Made by a program: the position numbers and the translations under genes
Notes under the pieces: model-generated
Database searches by the model: none
What the model was told of the DNA's origin: nothing
The model's input: only the letters and a program-made list of their open reading frames with translations
In this document: positions 23,752-32,118 of the stretch, piece by piece
How the letters are laid out: each line of letters begins with the position of its first letter
Numbering within the stretch: position 1 is the stretch's first letter
Source of the DNA: Pseudomonas fluorescens
GTDB taxonomy: Bacteria > Pseudomonadota > Gammaproteobacteria > Pseudomonadales > Pseudomonadaceae
Length of the DNA stretch: 64,000 bases
Reading direction: 5' to 3'
NCBI RefSeq assembly: GCF_902497745.1
Contig: NZ_CABVHJ010000029.1
Coordinates: 1-64,000 of the forward strand

Positions 23752-24750
23752 CTATTTGATCTGCACGATTACCTTGCCTTTTGCACGGCCCTGTTCGACG
23801 TAAGTCAGGGCTTCGCCCGCTGACTCGAAGGCGAAGGTGCGATCAAGCACGGGCCTTATTTCGCCGGCTTCAATCAGCGTGGTGATTTCTTGCAGTTGTG
23901 TACCGTTGGCCCGCATAAACAGGAAGCTGTACCGGGCATCCTGCTTTCTTGCCTTGCGCCGAATGCTCAGGCTCAACAAACGCATGACTTGCCGCAGCGG
24001 CCAGGCCAGTCCCTGCGCCTTGGCGAACTCGGCAGTTGGCGGGCCTGAAATGGAAATCAGCTGACCACCCGGTTTGAGTACCTTGAGCGAGTTTTCCAGG
24101 ACATCGGTGCCGAGGCTGTTCAGCACCACGTCGTAGCCGCGCAGTTCGCGCTCGAAGTGCTGCTGCTTGTAATCAATCACCACGTCTGCGCCCAGCGCTT
24201 TAACCCATTCGACATTCGCGCTGCTGGTGGTGGTCGCCACAACCGCGCCGAGGTGCTTGGCCAGTTGAATGGCGATGGTTCCGACACCGCCGGAACCGGC
24301 GTGAATCAAGACCTTCTGACCCTTTTGCAAACGGGCGATGTCGACCAGCGCTTGCCAGGCTGTAAGGGCAACCAAGGGAATGCCGGCGGCTTGCTCCATA
24401 TTGAGGTTGGCAGGCTTCAACGCCACGGCGTTTTGCTCGACGGCGATTCGCTCGGCGAACGTGCCGATTCGCTGTTCGGGCACGCGCGCATACACCGCGT
24501 CGCCGGGCTTGAAACCCTTGACCGCTGCGCCAACCTCAATTACCACGCCGGCACAATCGTTGCCCAGCACCAAGGGGAATGAGTACGGCAGAATCAGTTT
24601 GAATTCGCCGCTTCTGATCTTTGAATCGAGCACGTTGACGCTGGCAGCATGTATTTCAATCAGCACGTCATGGGCGCCCGGCAACGGCTCGGGCACGTCG
24701 CCCATACGTCCGTTCTGCTTGCCGTAGCGATCGATAAAATAAGCTTTCAT
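23752..24750 (-). CDS. NADP-dependent MDR family quinone/enone oxidoreductase
   Basis: The 332-residue medium-chain reductase lacks the zinc-ligand cysteines. It has VLGNDCAGVVIEVG, the cofactor loop HAGSGGVGTIAIQLAKHLGA, and a C-terminal ending GKVIVQIK typical of quinone-oxidoreductase-like members. The substrate is probably a quinone or alpha,beta-unsaturated carbonyl. I prefer the ATG at 24750, but the Shine-Dalgarno is weak and a GTG six codons upstream is possible. It is the last gene of a run with a hydrolase remnant, an SDR and an ene-reductase. Confidence 0.85.
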   Translation of the reverse strand: MKAYFIDRYGKQNGRMGDVPEPLPGAHDVLIEIHAASVNVLDSKIRSGEFKLILPYSFPLVLGNDCAGVVIEVGAAVKGFKPGDAVYARVPEQRIGTFAERIAVEQNAVALKPANLNMEQAAGIPLVALTAWQALVDIARLQKGQKVLIHAGSGGVGTIAIQLAKHLGAVVATTTSSANVEWVKALGADVVIDYKQQHFERELRGYDVVLNSLGTDVLENSLKVLKPGGQLISISGPPTAEFAKAQGLAWPLRQVMRLLSLSIRRKARKQDARYSFLFMRANGTQLQEITTLIEAGEIRPVLDRTFAFESAGEALTYVEQGRAKGKVIVQIK

Positions 24751-24805
24751 GGTGGGGACGGCTCTCACTGTTTGGGGAAGGGCGGCGTTGCCTGAGCGGA
24801 TTGCT

Positions 24806-24946
24806 TCAGTGGTGGAGTTCCGCGCCCCAATGGTTGAGCAGAATCAGCGGCACCGCCGATTTGGGACCGAGGTTGCGATAGGCGTAGGCCGTGCCGCCAA
24901 CCAAAATTGATTGGTTGGCGGCGTTGACGAAAGGCGTCTGCGCCAT
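24806..24946 (-). pseudogene. N-terminal remnant of an alpha/beta hydrolase gene
   Basis: The 46 codons from ATG 24946 to TGA 24806 read as the start of an alpha/beta hydrolase. An opening strand (QSILVGGTAYAYRNLG) is followed by VPLILLNHWGAEL, the first core strand and oxyanion-region motif of the fold. The frame stops where such proteins continue with a DxxDPR-type stretch. No nucleophile elbow or later part is present, and the MDR gene starts 55 bases on. Deletion of the remaining 230 or so codons is the simplest explanation. Confidence 0.65.
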
Positions 24947-24951
24947 TGCAC

Positions 24952-25734
24952 TCACGCCAGATAGCGCTGGGCGACTGCCGACTGGCGGATCTGTGCCAGC
25001 AGGCCCTGCCGCGCGGTCTGCAAGGCATCCCAGCGCTCACCTTCATGCAGCGGCGGAATGGTCACCGGTTCGCGACGATCGAAACCGACCAGCGCCGCAT
25101 CGACCAGATCGCTGACTTCCATGATCTCGCTCAAGGTGTTGATGTCGATGCCCGCGCGGTCCCAGATTTCCGTGCGGGTAGCGGCCGGAAGTACGGCTTG
25201 CACATAGACGCCCAGTGGCGACAGTTCCAGGCTCAACCCCTGAGACAGGAACAGGACAAACGCCTTGGTCGCGCCGTACACCGACATGCCGAACTCCGGG
25301 GCCAGACCGACCACCGAGCCGATGTTGATAATGGCGCCGTCACCGGCCTTCGCCAGACGGGGAGCGATGGCACTGGCGAGCCGCACCAGTGCTGTGGTGT
25401 TGAGGGCGACCAGATTGGCCACTTTATCGGTGCTCTGCTCGATGAAGTTGCCGGACTGCGCAGCTCCGGCGTTGTTGACGAGGATGCCAATGCGCGCATC
25501 GTCGCGCAGGCGCGTTTCGACGGTGTTCAGGTCTTGGAGTTGGGTCAGGTCGGCCTGCAGCACATCCACGGCGATGTTGTGTTCGCTGCGCAACTTCGCG
25601 GCGAGCGTTTCCAGGCGCTGAAGATCGCGGGCGACCAGCACCAGATCATGCCCGCGTTGGGCGAAGCGTTCGGCGTAAACCGCGCCGATGCCGGTCGAGG
25701 CGCCAGTGATAAGAACAGTAGGGTGGGCGTTCAT
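24952..25734 (-). CDS. SDR family oxidoreductase (DltE-like)
   Basis: The 260-residue short-chain dehydrogenase has TGASTGIGAVYAERFA, NNAGAAQSG, a catalytic Tyr/Lys in SVYGATKAFVLFLSQGL and a serine in NIGSVVGL. The ATG at 25734 has AAGAGA upstream; a GTG six codons earlier is the alternative. It lies 60 bp after the ene-reductase and directly before the hydrolase remnant, so it is probably cotranscribed in a reductive detoxification operon. Substrate unknown. Confidence 0.87.
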   Translation of the reverse strand: MNAHPTVLITGASTGIGAVYAERFAQRGHDLVLVARDLQRLETLAAKLRSEHNIAVDVLQADLTQLQDLNTVETRLRDDARIGILVNNAGAAQSGNFIEQSTDKVANLVALNTTALVRLASAIAPRLAKAGDGAIINIGSVVGLAPEFGMSVYGATKAFVLFLSQGLSLELSPLGVYVQAVLPAATRTEIWDRAGIDINTLSEIMEVSDLVDAALVGFDRREPVTIPPLHEGERWDALQTARQGLLAQIRQSAVAQRYLA

Positions 25735-25794
25735 AGGGTCATCTCTTTTCACAAAAACGATTAAGGAGAGGCAGTAAATGCGCTGGGGCTCGGC

Positions 25795-26895
25795 TTACTG
25801 AGCAGCAGCGCTCCATTCAGCCAAGGTCGGATAGTCGATGTAGCCTTCCGCACCGCCGCCATACAGGGTGGCGGGGTTGAAAGCGGCCAACGGCGCACCG
25901 GTTGTCAGGCGCTCGACCAGATCGGGATTGCCAATGAACGGGCGACCGAAGGCGATCAGATCGGCCTGGTCTTCGGCGATCCGCGTGTTCGCCAGGTCGA
26001 GGTCGTAGCCGTTGTTGGCGATGTAGGTGTTTTTGAAACGCTGGCGCAGAGCGCCGAAATCGAACGGCGCGACATCGCGCGGCCCGCCGGTTGCGCCTTC
26101 GACTACGTGCAGATAAACGATGCCCAGCGCATCGAGTTCCTCGACGATGTAATCGAATTGCCCTTGCGGGTCGCTGCTCGAAACCCCGTTGGCCGGCGAC
26201 ACCGGCGAGAGGCGAATGCCGGTGCGATCTGCGCCAATCTCGGCGACGACCGCTGCCGTCACTTCCAGCAACAAGCGCGCACGATTTTCAATCGAGCCGC
26301 CGTAGGCATCGGTGCGCACGTTGGCGCCATCCTTGATGAATTGATCGAGCAAATAGCCATTGGCACCGTGGATTTCCACACCATCAAACCCAGCGGCGAT
26401 AGCGTTGACCGCTGCCTGGCGGAAATCGTTGACGATCCCCGGGAGTTCGCTGATCTCCAGTGCTCGCGGCGCGGAAACGTCTTCAAAGCGGTTGTTGACG
26501 AACACTTTGGTCGCCGGGCGTATCGCGGAGGGGGCTACAGGTGCGGCGCCGTTTTCTTGAAGATCAACGTGTGAAACACGGCCGACATGCCACAGTTGCA
26601 GAAAGATCTTCGCGCTTTGTTCGTGCACTGCAGCGGTCACCTTGCGCCAGCCATCGATCTGCGCCTGCGTGTAAATCCCCGGGGTGTCCTGATAGCCCTG
26701 GCCCTGTCGGGAGATCTGCGTCGCTTCAGAAATCAGCAGGCCAGCGGAGGCGCGTTGACTGTAATAGGTGGCCGCGAACTCACTGGGTACCAGGCCTTCG
26801 CCCGCCCGATTGCGAGTCAGCGGCGCGAGAACGATTCGATTCGCCAGCGTCAGGGAGCCAAGCGTGTACGGCGTGAACAGATTTTGATCGGTCAT
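25795..26895 (-). CDS. Old yellow enzyme family alkene reductase, second paralogue
   Basis: FMN-dependent ene-reductase of 366 residues with LANRIVLAPLTRNRA, QLWHVGRVSH, the canonical HGANGYLLDQF, and DLIAFGRPFIGNPD. It shares the fold and motifs of the protein at 12244 but is clearly diverged. The ATG at 26895 has a weak Shine-Dalgarno. It is the first gene of a leftward run and is divergent from a TetR gene at 27035, mirroring the ene-reductase/TetR pairing at 12-15 kb. Confidence 0.92.
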   Translation of the reverse strand: MTDQNLFTPYTLGSLTLANRIVLAPLTRNRAGEGLVPSEFAATYYSQRASAGLLISEATQISRQGQGYQDTPGIYTQAQIDGWRKVTAAVHEQSAKIFLQLWHVGRVSHVDLQENGAAPVAPSAIRPATKVFVNNRFEDVSAPRALEISELPGIVNDFRQAAVNAIAAGFDGVEIHGANGYLLDQFIKDGANVRTDAYGGSIENRARLLLEVTAAVVAEIGADRTGIRLSPVSPANGVSSSDPQGQFDYIVEELDALGIVYLHVVEGATGGPRDVAPFDFGALRQRFKNTYIANNGYDLDLANTRIAEDQADLIAFGRPFIGNPDLVERLTTGAPLAAFNPATLYGGGAEGYIDYPTLAEWSAAAQ

Positions 26896-27034
26896 GGGGT
26901 TGATCCGTGCCTGTGGATGAGCAGCGATGATGTCTGTAATTAGGATGATGATCGAAATCTAAACTGTCAATGGTTTTGATTATGGCTGACATCTATGTAT
27001 CATCGGCGCATGAATTTCAGCGGAGGTATTGCAC

Positions 27035-27631
27035 GTGAGAGTCACCAAAGCCCAGGCGCAGGCAAATCGCGAGCACATCGTCGAGACCGCCTCGGTACTG
27101 TTTCGTGAGCGAGGTTTTGACGGTGTCGGCGTCGCGGACCTCATGGCGGCGGCCGGATTCACCCACGGCGGTTTCTACAAACACTTCGGCTCGAAGGCCG
27201 ACCTGATGTCCGAAGCCTCGGCCAACAGCCTTGCGCGCTCGTTGGCCAGTGCCGAACCCCTCGATGTTCAGGGCTTTGTCGACGTCTATGTGTCGAGAGA
27301 GCATCGGGATGGGCGGGGCAGCGGTTGCACCATGGCCGCTTTGTGCGGCGACGCCGCGCGCCAGTCTGACGATGTGAAAACGGCGTTTGCCGACGGCATC
27401 GAGCGTACGCTGCAGACGCTCGGCGACAAGTACCCGACAGGGCCAGACGCGGCGCCTGACGCGGGGCGAGTGAAAATGATCGACATGCTGGCGCGTGCGG
27501 TTGGCGCGATCATCCTGTCGCGGGCCTGCCCGGATGATTCAGCATTGGCCGATGAAATACTCGCGGTGTGTCACGCTGAAATGAGCGCGTCATTGTCGGT
27601 TTCTGCCGACAATGCAGAAGTGCCTGGTTGA
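27035..27631 (+). CDS. TetR family transcriptional regulator
   Basis: The 198-residue protein has the N-terminal DNA-binding domain (ANREHIVETASVLFRERGFDGVGVADLMAAAGFTHGGFYKHFGSK) followed by a ligand-binding domain with cysteines at GCTMAALCG. I choose GTG at 27035 because GGAGG lies eight bases upstream; the TTG two codons earlier would be too close to it. It probably represses the divergent ene-reductase/SDR/MDR run. I did not find a clear palindrome in the 139-bp intergenic region. Confidence 0.86.
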   Translation: MRVTKAQAQANREHIVETASVLFRERGFDGVGVADLMAAAGFTHGGFYKHFGSKADLMSEASANSLARSLASAEPLDVQGFVDVYVSREHRDGRGSGCTMAALCGDAARQSDDVKTAFADGIERTLQTLGDKYPTGPDAAPDAGRVKMIDMLARAVGAIILSRACPDDSALADEILAVCHAEMSASLSVSADNAEVPG

Positions 27632-27636
27632 TCGGT

Positions 27637-28436
27637 ATTGTCCTTTTTGAGTTGACGGTGAAACGCTTTTCAGCCGATTTATCCCGTCCCTGTGCGTCAG
27701 TAATCTGTACCCAACTTGAACGCAACAACAACTTCTAAAACTCAAAAGGGAAGCAGACCATGACCACTCCAACCTACAACCGCCTGAACAAAGACGACGC
27801 CATCGTGCTGCTGGTCGACCACCAGACCGGCCTGATTTCCCTGGTGCAGGACTTCTCGCCGAACGAGTTCAAGAACAACGTGCTGGCCCTCGCCGATCTG
27901 GCCAAGTTCTTCGAACTGCCGACCATCCTCACCACCAGTTTTGAACAAGGCCCGAACGGCCCGCTGGTGCCGGAACTAAAAGAGATGTTCCCGGACGCGC
28001 CGTACATCGCTCGTCCTGGTCAGATCAACGCCTGGGACAACGAAGACTTCGTCAAGGCGATCAAGGCCACCGGCCGCAAGCAGATCATCATTGCCGGGGT
28101 AGTGACCGATGTCTGCGTAGCGTTCCCGACCTTGTCGGCGCTGGCGGAAGGGTTTGAGGTGTTTGTGGTGACCGACGCGTCCGGCACCTTCAACACCACC
28201 GTGCAACAGGCCGCGTGGAGCCGCATGACTCAGGCCGGCGCACAGATGATGAACTGGTTCTCGGTAGCGTGTGAGTTGCACCGCGACTGGCGCAACGACA
28301 TTGAAGGTCTGGGTAACTTGCTGTCGCAGCGGATCCCCAACTACCGCAACCTGATGAACAGCTACACGGCGCTGACCGCACAGCAGAAGTAAGCCTGCGC
28401 GATTCAAACGATAAGCCTGCCCTGAAAAGCAGGCTT
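27637..28436 (+). repeat. Long direct repeat, copy 2 (promoter, isochorismatase gene and terminator)
   Basis: Matches 2759-3557 in the same orientation from ATTGTCC onwards, with a constant offset of 24878 through the gene. Similarity begins only six bases after the TetR stop codon. Confidence 0.9.
27760..28392 (+). CDS. YcaC-like isochorismatase-family hydrolase, copy 2
   Basis: The 210-residue protein matches the product at 2882-3514 except at two positions, and the same Asp20, Arg85 and Cys119 are kept. The upstream 123 bases, including the AAGGGAAG ribosome site, are also nearly identical to copy 1, so both copies should respond to the same signals. Nucleotide differences inside the gene are mostly silent, which points to selection on the protein or to ongoing gene conversion. 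It ends in its own terminator, convergent with the LysR gene. Confidence 0.88.
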   Translation: MTTPTYNRLNKDDAIVLLVDHQTGLISLVQDFSPNEFKNNVLALADLAKFFELPTILTTSFEQGPNGPLVPELKEMFPDAPYIARPGQINAWDNEDFVKAIKATGRKQIIIAGVVTDVCVAFPTLSALAEGFEVFVVTDASGTFNTTVQQAAWSRMTQAGAQMMNWFSVACELHRDWRNDIEGLGNLLSQRIPNYRNLMNSYTALTAQQK

Positions 28437-28440
28437 TTAT
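28413..28440 (+). terminator. Rho-independent terminator after isochorismatase copy 2
   Basis: AAGCCTGC pairs with GCAGGCTT around CCTGAAAA, followed by a TTTTATT run. It resembles the terminator of copy 1 and may also serve the convergent LysR gene. Confidence 0.88.
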
Positions 28441-28467
28441 TATTTGTGTTGCGCCGATTTAATCAGC

Positions 28468-29388
28468 TTAACCGGCCCACTCATCACGAAACTGCAACAG
28501 AAAATCGACAAACGCCCGCACCCGTTGCGGCACATAGCGGCCGTGCGGGTAGAGCAAGGTGTAAGGTCGCGAACGTCCGGCGTACGGCTGAAGAACCTCG
28601 ACCAGGCTGCCGTCGGCCAGCTCCTTTTCGACAATGAACTTGTACGTTTGGAAGACCCCTGCACCATGCTTGGCCAGGGTGACACCGCCGAGCACGTCGT
28701 CGGAACAGGAGTAACCGCCGTCGGAGATCACTTCACGGTCCTGACCGTTTTCCTGGAAAAGCCAGGAGATCCGCCGCCCGCTGCTCGGCAGTTCGAACTG
28801 AATACATTCGTGTTGCACCAGATCCTCAAGCGTCTGTGGTGTGCCAGCCTTTTTCAGGTACTCGGGGGAGGCGACCACCACCAGTTTTGCATCCTCCAGC
28901 AGCCGCGCGACCATGGTCGAATCCGGTTGCGCGCGAACACGTATCGCCAGGTCGTAGCCTTCGCCGACGAAGTCGATATTGCGATTGCCCAAGTGGATGT
29001 CGACGGTGACGTCAGGGTAGAGCGCGCGGAATTTTGGCAGCAGCGGCAGAATGCGGTGGTGCCCGTAAGTGGTGGGCAGGCTGATGCGCAACTGACCGGA
29101 CGGTGACGTCTGCGCGCCCATGACTTCTTGTTGCGCTTCGACCAGTTGGGTCAGGGCCTGGCTGCACTGGAGGAAAAAGTTTCTGCCGGACTCGGTCAAG
29201 CGAATGCTGCGCGTCGTTCGGGCAAACAAGCGTGAACCCAATCTTTTTTCGAGGCGAAGAATCGACCGGCTCACCGCTGCAGGTGTCACCCCCGCGAGTT
29301 GCGCGGCGGCGGTGAAACTGCCGGCTTCAGCGGCGAGGCAGAAGAGTTCGATACTGCCCAATTGCAAGTCATCAAAGTGGCGCTTCAT
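28468..29388 (-). CDS. LysR family transcriptional regulator
   Basis: The 306-residue protein has an N-terminal winged helix (LFCLAAEAGSFTAAAQLAGVTPAAVSRSILRLEKRLGSRLF) and a substrate-binding-like effector domain of the CrgA/AaeR type. It follows the tautomerase/DsbA/SDR genes in the same direction, 93 bp after the SDR stop, with a GC-rich hairpin (CGCCGGT/ACCGGCG, 29448-29465) between. It may control that operon through the palindromes at 31206-31230; this is inference from position. Confidence 0.87.
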   Translation of the reverse strand: MKRHFDDLQLGSIELFCLAAEAGSFTAAAQLAGVTPAAVSRSILRLEKRLGSRLFARTTRSIRLTESGRNFFLQCSQALTQLVEAQQEVMGAQTSPSGQLRISLPTTYGHHRILPLLPKFRALYPDVTVDIHLGNRNIDFVGEGYDLAIRVRAQPDSTMVARLLEDAKLVVVASPEYLKKAGTPQTLEDLVQHECIQFELPSSGRRISWLFQENGQDREVISDGGYSCSDDVLGGVTLAKHGAGVFQTYKFIVEKELADGSLVEVLQPYAGRSRPYTLLYPHGRYVPQRVRAFVDFLLQFRDEWAG

Positions 29389-29481
29389 GTGAGTACACCG
29401 AGGATCAACTGACGGTTCATTCTCAGGCTTATCTCATGAAGCGGCACCGCCGGTACACACCGGCGATGCTGCGGGGAGGTA

Positions 29482-30192
29482 TCAATGGCCAGCGCTTTGA
29501 CCACCGTCGACATGGAGGATTTCGCCGGTTACGAAGTTCGCGCCGTCCAGGTAAAGGATCGCTTGCACGATGTCATCGATCTCACCCATATGCCCAACCG
29601 GGTGCAGGCTGCCAAGGGCGGCGTGCGTCTCTTCGCCGTGCATCGGCGTTTTGATGATGCCGGGCGACACTGCATTGACCCGAATACCGCGCTTGGCGTA
29701 CTCGATGGCCAGGGATTTGGTCGCCGCGTTGATGCCGCCCTTGGTCAGCGAAGCGAGCACCGACGGCACGCCGTCAATCGCGTGGTCGACCAGGCTGGTG
29801 GTGACGCTGACGATATGGCCGCTGGCGTTTTTCTCCATTTCGGCAATCGCCAATTGCGAGATGTGGAAGAAGCCGCTCATGTTGGTCGCCACCACTTGTG
29901 CGTAGTCTGCCTGGCTGTATTCGGTGAAAGGCTTGGCGACGAAAATCCCGGCGTTGTTCACCAGCGTGTCGATACGACCGAAACGTGCAACGGCTTCGCG
30001 GATCACCCGCTCGGCGGTCTGCGGGTCGGCGATGTCACCGGCGACGGCGAGAATGTCCGGGTCAGTGGACGGCTTGATCGAGCGCGAGGTCGCGACAACC
30101 TGATAGCCGCGTTCACGGAAACCCTTGACCAGACCTGCGCCAATGCCTTGCGAAGCGCCGGTAATCACTACAACTTTGTTGGACGTGCTCAT
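29482..30192 (-). CDS. SDR family oxidoreductase
   Basis: The 236-residue classical short-chain dehydrogenase has TGASQGIGAGLVKGF, NNAGIFVAKP, an SxxxxKGGINAATKSLA catalytic region and a C-terminal VTGEILHVDGGQSAGH. The usual active-site Tyr is not where it is normally found (the stretch reads SVLASLTKGG, with Leu at the Tyr position). That is unusual and may mean altered activity. The ATG at 30192 has AGAGGAA upstream. It is the third gene after the tautomerase and DsbA-like genes. Confidence 0.82.
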   Translation of the reverse strand: MSTSNKVVVITGASQGIGAGLVKGFRERGYQVVATSRSIKPSTDPDILAVAGDIADPQTAERVIREAVARFGRIDTLVNNAGIFVAKPFTEYSQADYAQVVATNMSGFFHISQLAIAEMEKNASGHIVSVTTSLVDHAIDGVPSVLASLTKGGINAATKSLAIEYAKRGIRVNAVSPGIIKTPMHGEETHAALGSLHPVGHMGEIDDIVQAILYLDGANFVTGEILHVDGGQSAGH

Positions 30193-30240
30193 GATGTTTC
30201 CTCTGCAATCTGAATGGTTTGAAAAAACGAAGTTCGGGTG

Positions 30241-30897
30241 TCAGGCGTGAGCCGCAACCTGTGCTGCCTGACGTAACGCTTGCTCGTAATAAGCGACGGA
30301 CTGGGAACCGGGGATGACCTGTTTGTCATCGAGAACCATGGCCGGTACCGAATCGATGCCGCGCTGCTGATAAAACCGTTCAAGTTCGCGCACGGCCTGG
30401 CTGAACTCAGCGTTGGCCAGAACCTCTTGTGCACGCTGGCTGTCGAGCCCCACCGCGCCTGCCAGCATTACCAGCGTGGCGTGGTCATTCGGGTTCATGC
30501 CGTCAGTGAAGTAGGCCTTGAGCAAGGCCAGCTTCAACTCACGCTGACGTCCTTGTGTGGCGGCCCAGAACAGCAGTCGATGAGCATCGAAGGTGTTGTG
30601 GAAATGGCTGCGTTTTTCCAGGTCGAAGTGAAAACCGATCTGCTCGCCGCGTTCGATGATCATCGCGTTGCGATCCGCCACTTGCTCAGCGCTGCGCCCG
30701 TATTTGCGCATCATGTGCTCGATGGCGTGTTCACCTTCGGCGGGCATGTCGGGGTTCAGTTCGAACGGTTTGTAGGTCAGTTCCACATCGACTTCGCCCG
30801 ACAGGTTCTTGATCGCTTGCTCCAGAGCGGTGGCGCCCAATGCGCACCAAGGGCAAACGACATCCGAGACGAAATCGATTTTCACGGCGCGGCTCAT
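30241..30897 (-). CDS. DsbA family oxidoreductase (FrnE-like)
   Basis: The 218-residue thioredoxin-fold protein has its active-site motif Cys15-Pro-Trp-Cys18 close to the N-terminus (SDVVCPWCALG) and no signal peptide. It is therefore cytoplasmic like FrnE and 2-hydroxychromene-isomerase-like relatives. It would catalyse dithiol/disulfide exchange. The late motif IDSVPAMVLDDKQVIPGSQ supplies the cis-Pro region. The start codon overlaps the tautomerase stop as ATGA, a sign of translational coupling. Confidence 0.9.
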   Translation of the reverse strand: MSRAVKIDFVSDVVCPWCALGATALEQAIKNLSGEVDVELTYKPFELNPDMPAEGEHAIEHMMRKYGRSAEQVADRNAMIIERGEQIGFHFDLEKRSHFHNTFDAHRLLFWAATQGRQRELKLALLKAYFTDGMNPNDHATLVMLAGAVGLDSQRAQEVLANAEFSQAVRELERFYQQRGIDSVPAMVLDDKQVIPGSQSVAYYEQALRQAAQVAAHA

Positions 30898-31109
30898 GAC
30901 TGCGAGTCCGCCAACTGTTGGCGATACTCGGTGGTGGTGATGCCGGCATAACCCCAGTTATCGGTGTCGACTTCCTCGATCACGATGTGGGTGAGTTTCG
31001 GATCCTTGTGCAGCACCCGCTGCATCGTTTCGGTGATTTCCTTGATGACTTGGGCTTTTTGTTCCCGGGTCACGCCGTCACGGGTGATACGTACGCTGAT
31101 GAAAGGCAT
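30894..31109 (-). CDS. 4-oxalocrotonate tautomerase family enzyme
   Basis: The 71-residue small tautomerase begins Met-Pro, so that Pro1 becomes the catalytic base after Met removal (PFISVRITRDGVTREQKAQ). It has VIEEVDTDNWGYAG, where family members carry active-site residues. It would isomerise a 2-hydroxymuconate-like or other keto-enol substrate; no ring-cleavage pathway is adjacent. It is the first gene of the tautomerase/DsbA/SDR run. Confidence 0.9.
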   Translation of the reverse strand: MPFISVRITRDGVTREQKAQVIKEITETMQRVLHKDPKLTHIVIEEVDTDNWGYAGITTTEYRQQLADSQS

Positions 31110-31205
31110 TTGGGGTATCTCCAGTCGCTGGCCCGTCGGAGTGATGGGCGGCTGTTGGAGAGGACTTTAGGGGGAGGGCGGGAATTGATAAATGGGGCTT
31201 GAGGT

Positions 31206-31230
31206 ACATCATTTGTGATGTGGTGTATCA
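31206..31230. promoter_or_regulatory. Overlapping palindromes, candidate LysR operator
   Basis: ACATCA-TTTG-TGATGT (31206-31221) is a perfect inverted repeat. It overlaps TGAT-N7-ATCA (31216-31230), the T-N11-A form that LysR proteins often bind. The site lies about 100 bases upstream of the tautomerase start. Confidence 0.55.
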
Positions 31231-31277
31231 AATGCAGGCGTGAGAACCCACTGCATTTCGGCACGAAACTCTGGCGC

Positions 31278-31973
31278 TCAGGCCAGCAGTTCGGTAATCC
31301 AGCGTGTCTGTTTTTTGAGGTCTTGCAGCTTTTGCTCTGGCAGGCTTTGTTGCGCATGGGCGAGTTGGTTGAGCGTCTTTTGCTTGTGGCGAAGTTTGTG
31401 CTGCCACTTGATCAGAAACTCGGGGCTGCGGGCCTGCATCTGCAAGGGGCCGAAGTACAGCTCCTGGTCGGTATAGGTCACAGGTTCAGCACGTTCGGCC
31501 ACGATGATTTCGTAATCGAAGCGGTTTTCCCGCAGCAGTTCTTCGCTGAGGATGCGGTAGCCGTTGTCCATCAGCCACTGGCGCAACGGTTGCTCGCCAC
31601 CATTGGGTTGCAGGATCAGGCGTTCCTCGCCGCTGAGGTGAGCTTTGCCGCTGTCGAGGATGTCGCGGATGGTTTCACCGCCCATGCCGCAGATCGTGAT
31701 GGCGGTGATCCCGTCGCCAGGCTCGATGGCCGCCAGACCATTGGCCAGGCGCACACTGATGTGGGGCTGTAGATCATTCTCGCGTACGGTGCGTGCGGCC
31801 GCGTGGAACGGCGTCGACGCGACTTCGCCAGCCACGGCCGCTACGATCAAGCCTCGGCGCATCAGCGCCACCGGCAGATAGCCGTGATCCGAGCCGATAT
31901 CGGCCAGCCGCGCGCCGGCCGGCACGTGTGCAGCCACGCGCTCAAGGCGCATGGACAATGTCTGTTCGTTCAA
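31278..31973 (-). CDS. trmK: tRNA (adenine(22)-N1)-methyltransferase TrmK-like
   Basis: The 231-residue SAM-dependent methyltransferase of the TrmK family modifies A22 of tRNA in characterised members. The SAM motif I is ARLADIGSDHGYLPVAL. Further family stretches are TICGMGGETIRDIL and LILQPNGGEQPLRQWL. I chose TTG 31973 because AGGGG lies six bases upstream and the conserved part begins there; an ATG at 32018 opens the same frame. It stands alone, between the tautomerase operon and a hairpin terminator. Confidence 0.8.
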   Translation of the reverse strand: MNEQTLSMRLERVAAHVPAGARLADIGSDHGYLPVALMRRGLIVAAVAGEVASTPFHAAARTVRENDLQPHISVRLANGLAAIEPGDGITAITICGMGGETIRDILDSGKAHLSGEERLILQPNGGEQPLRQWLMDNGYRILSEELLRENRFDYEIIVAERAEPVTYTDQELYFGPLQMQARSPEFLIKWQHKLRHKQKTLNQLAHAQQSLPEQKLQDLKKQTRWITELLA

Positions 31974-32074
31974 CGGCAACCCCTGTGCAACGCAATCCTG
32001 CGGCCCGATGGCAGGCAAAGGGGTGCGACTCTGGCGAGCATCGCCGGGCCTGTCAAATCCCGGCGACGGAATTC

Positions 32075-32113
32075 AACGGCTGATTGGCAACATCGGGCTG
32101 CCAATCAGCCGTT
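32075..32113 (-). terminator. Long perfect hairpin after the alcohol dehydrogenase gene
   Basis: AACGGCTGATTGGCA and TGCCAATCAGCCGTT form a 15-base-pair stem with a 9-base loop, six bases beyond the dehydrogenase stop. The T-run after it is poor, so it may be a transcript-stabilising stem as well as a terminator. Confidence 0.7.
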
Positions 32114-32118
32114 TGCGC

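Noticed and set aside
23577-23759. 60-residue plus-strand frame after the AraC gene
   Set aside because: Composition is odd and serine-rich, no ribosome site of quality, and it runs into the convergent MDR gene; I cannot support it.
29448-29465. CGCCGGT/ACCGGCG hairpin as a terminator after the SDR gene
   Set aside because: The stem is good but no T-run follows in the transcribed direction, so I did not list it as a terminator; it may modulate read-through into the LysR gene.
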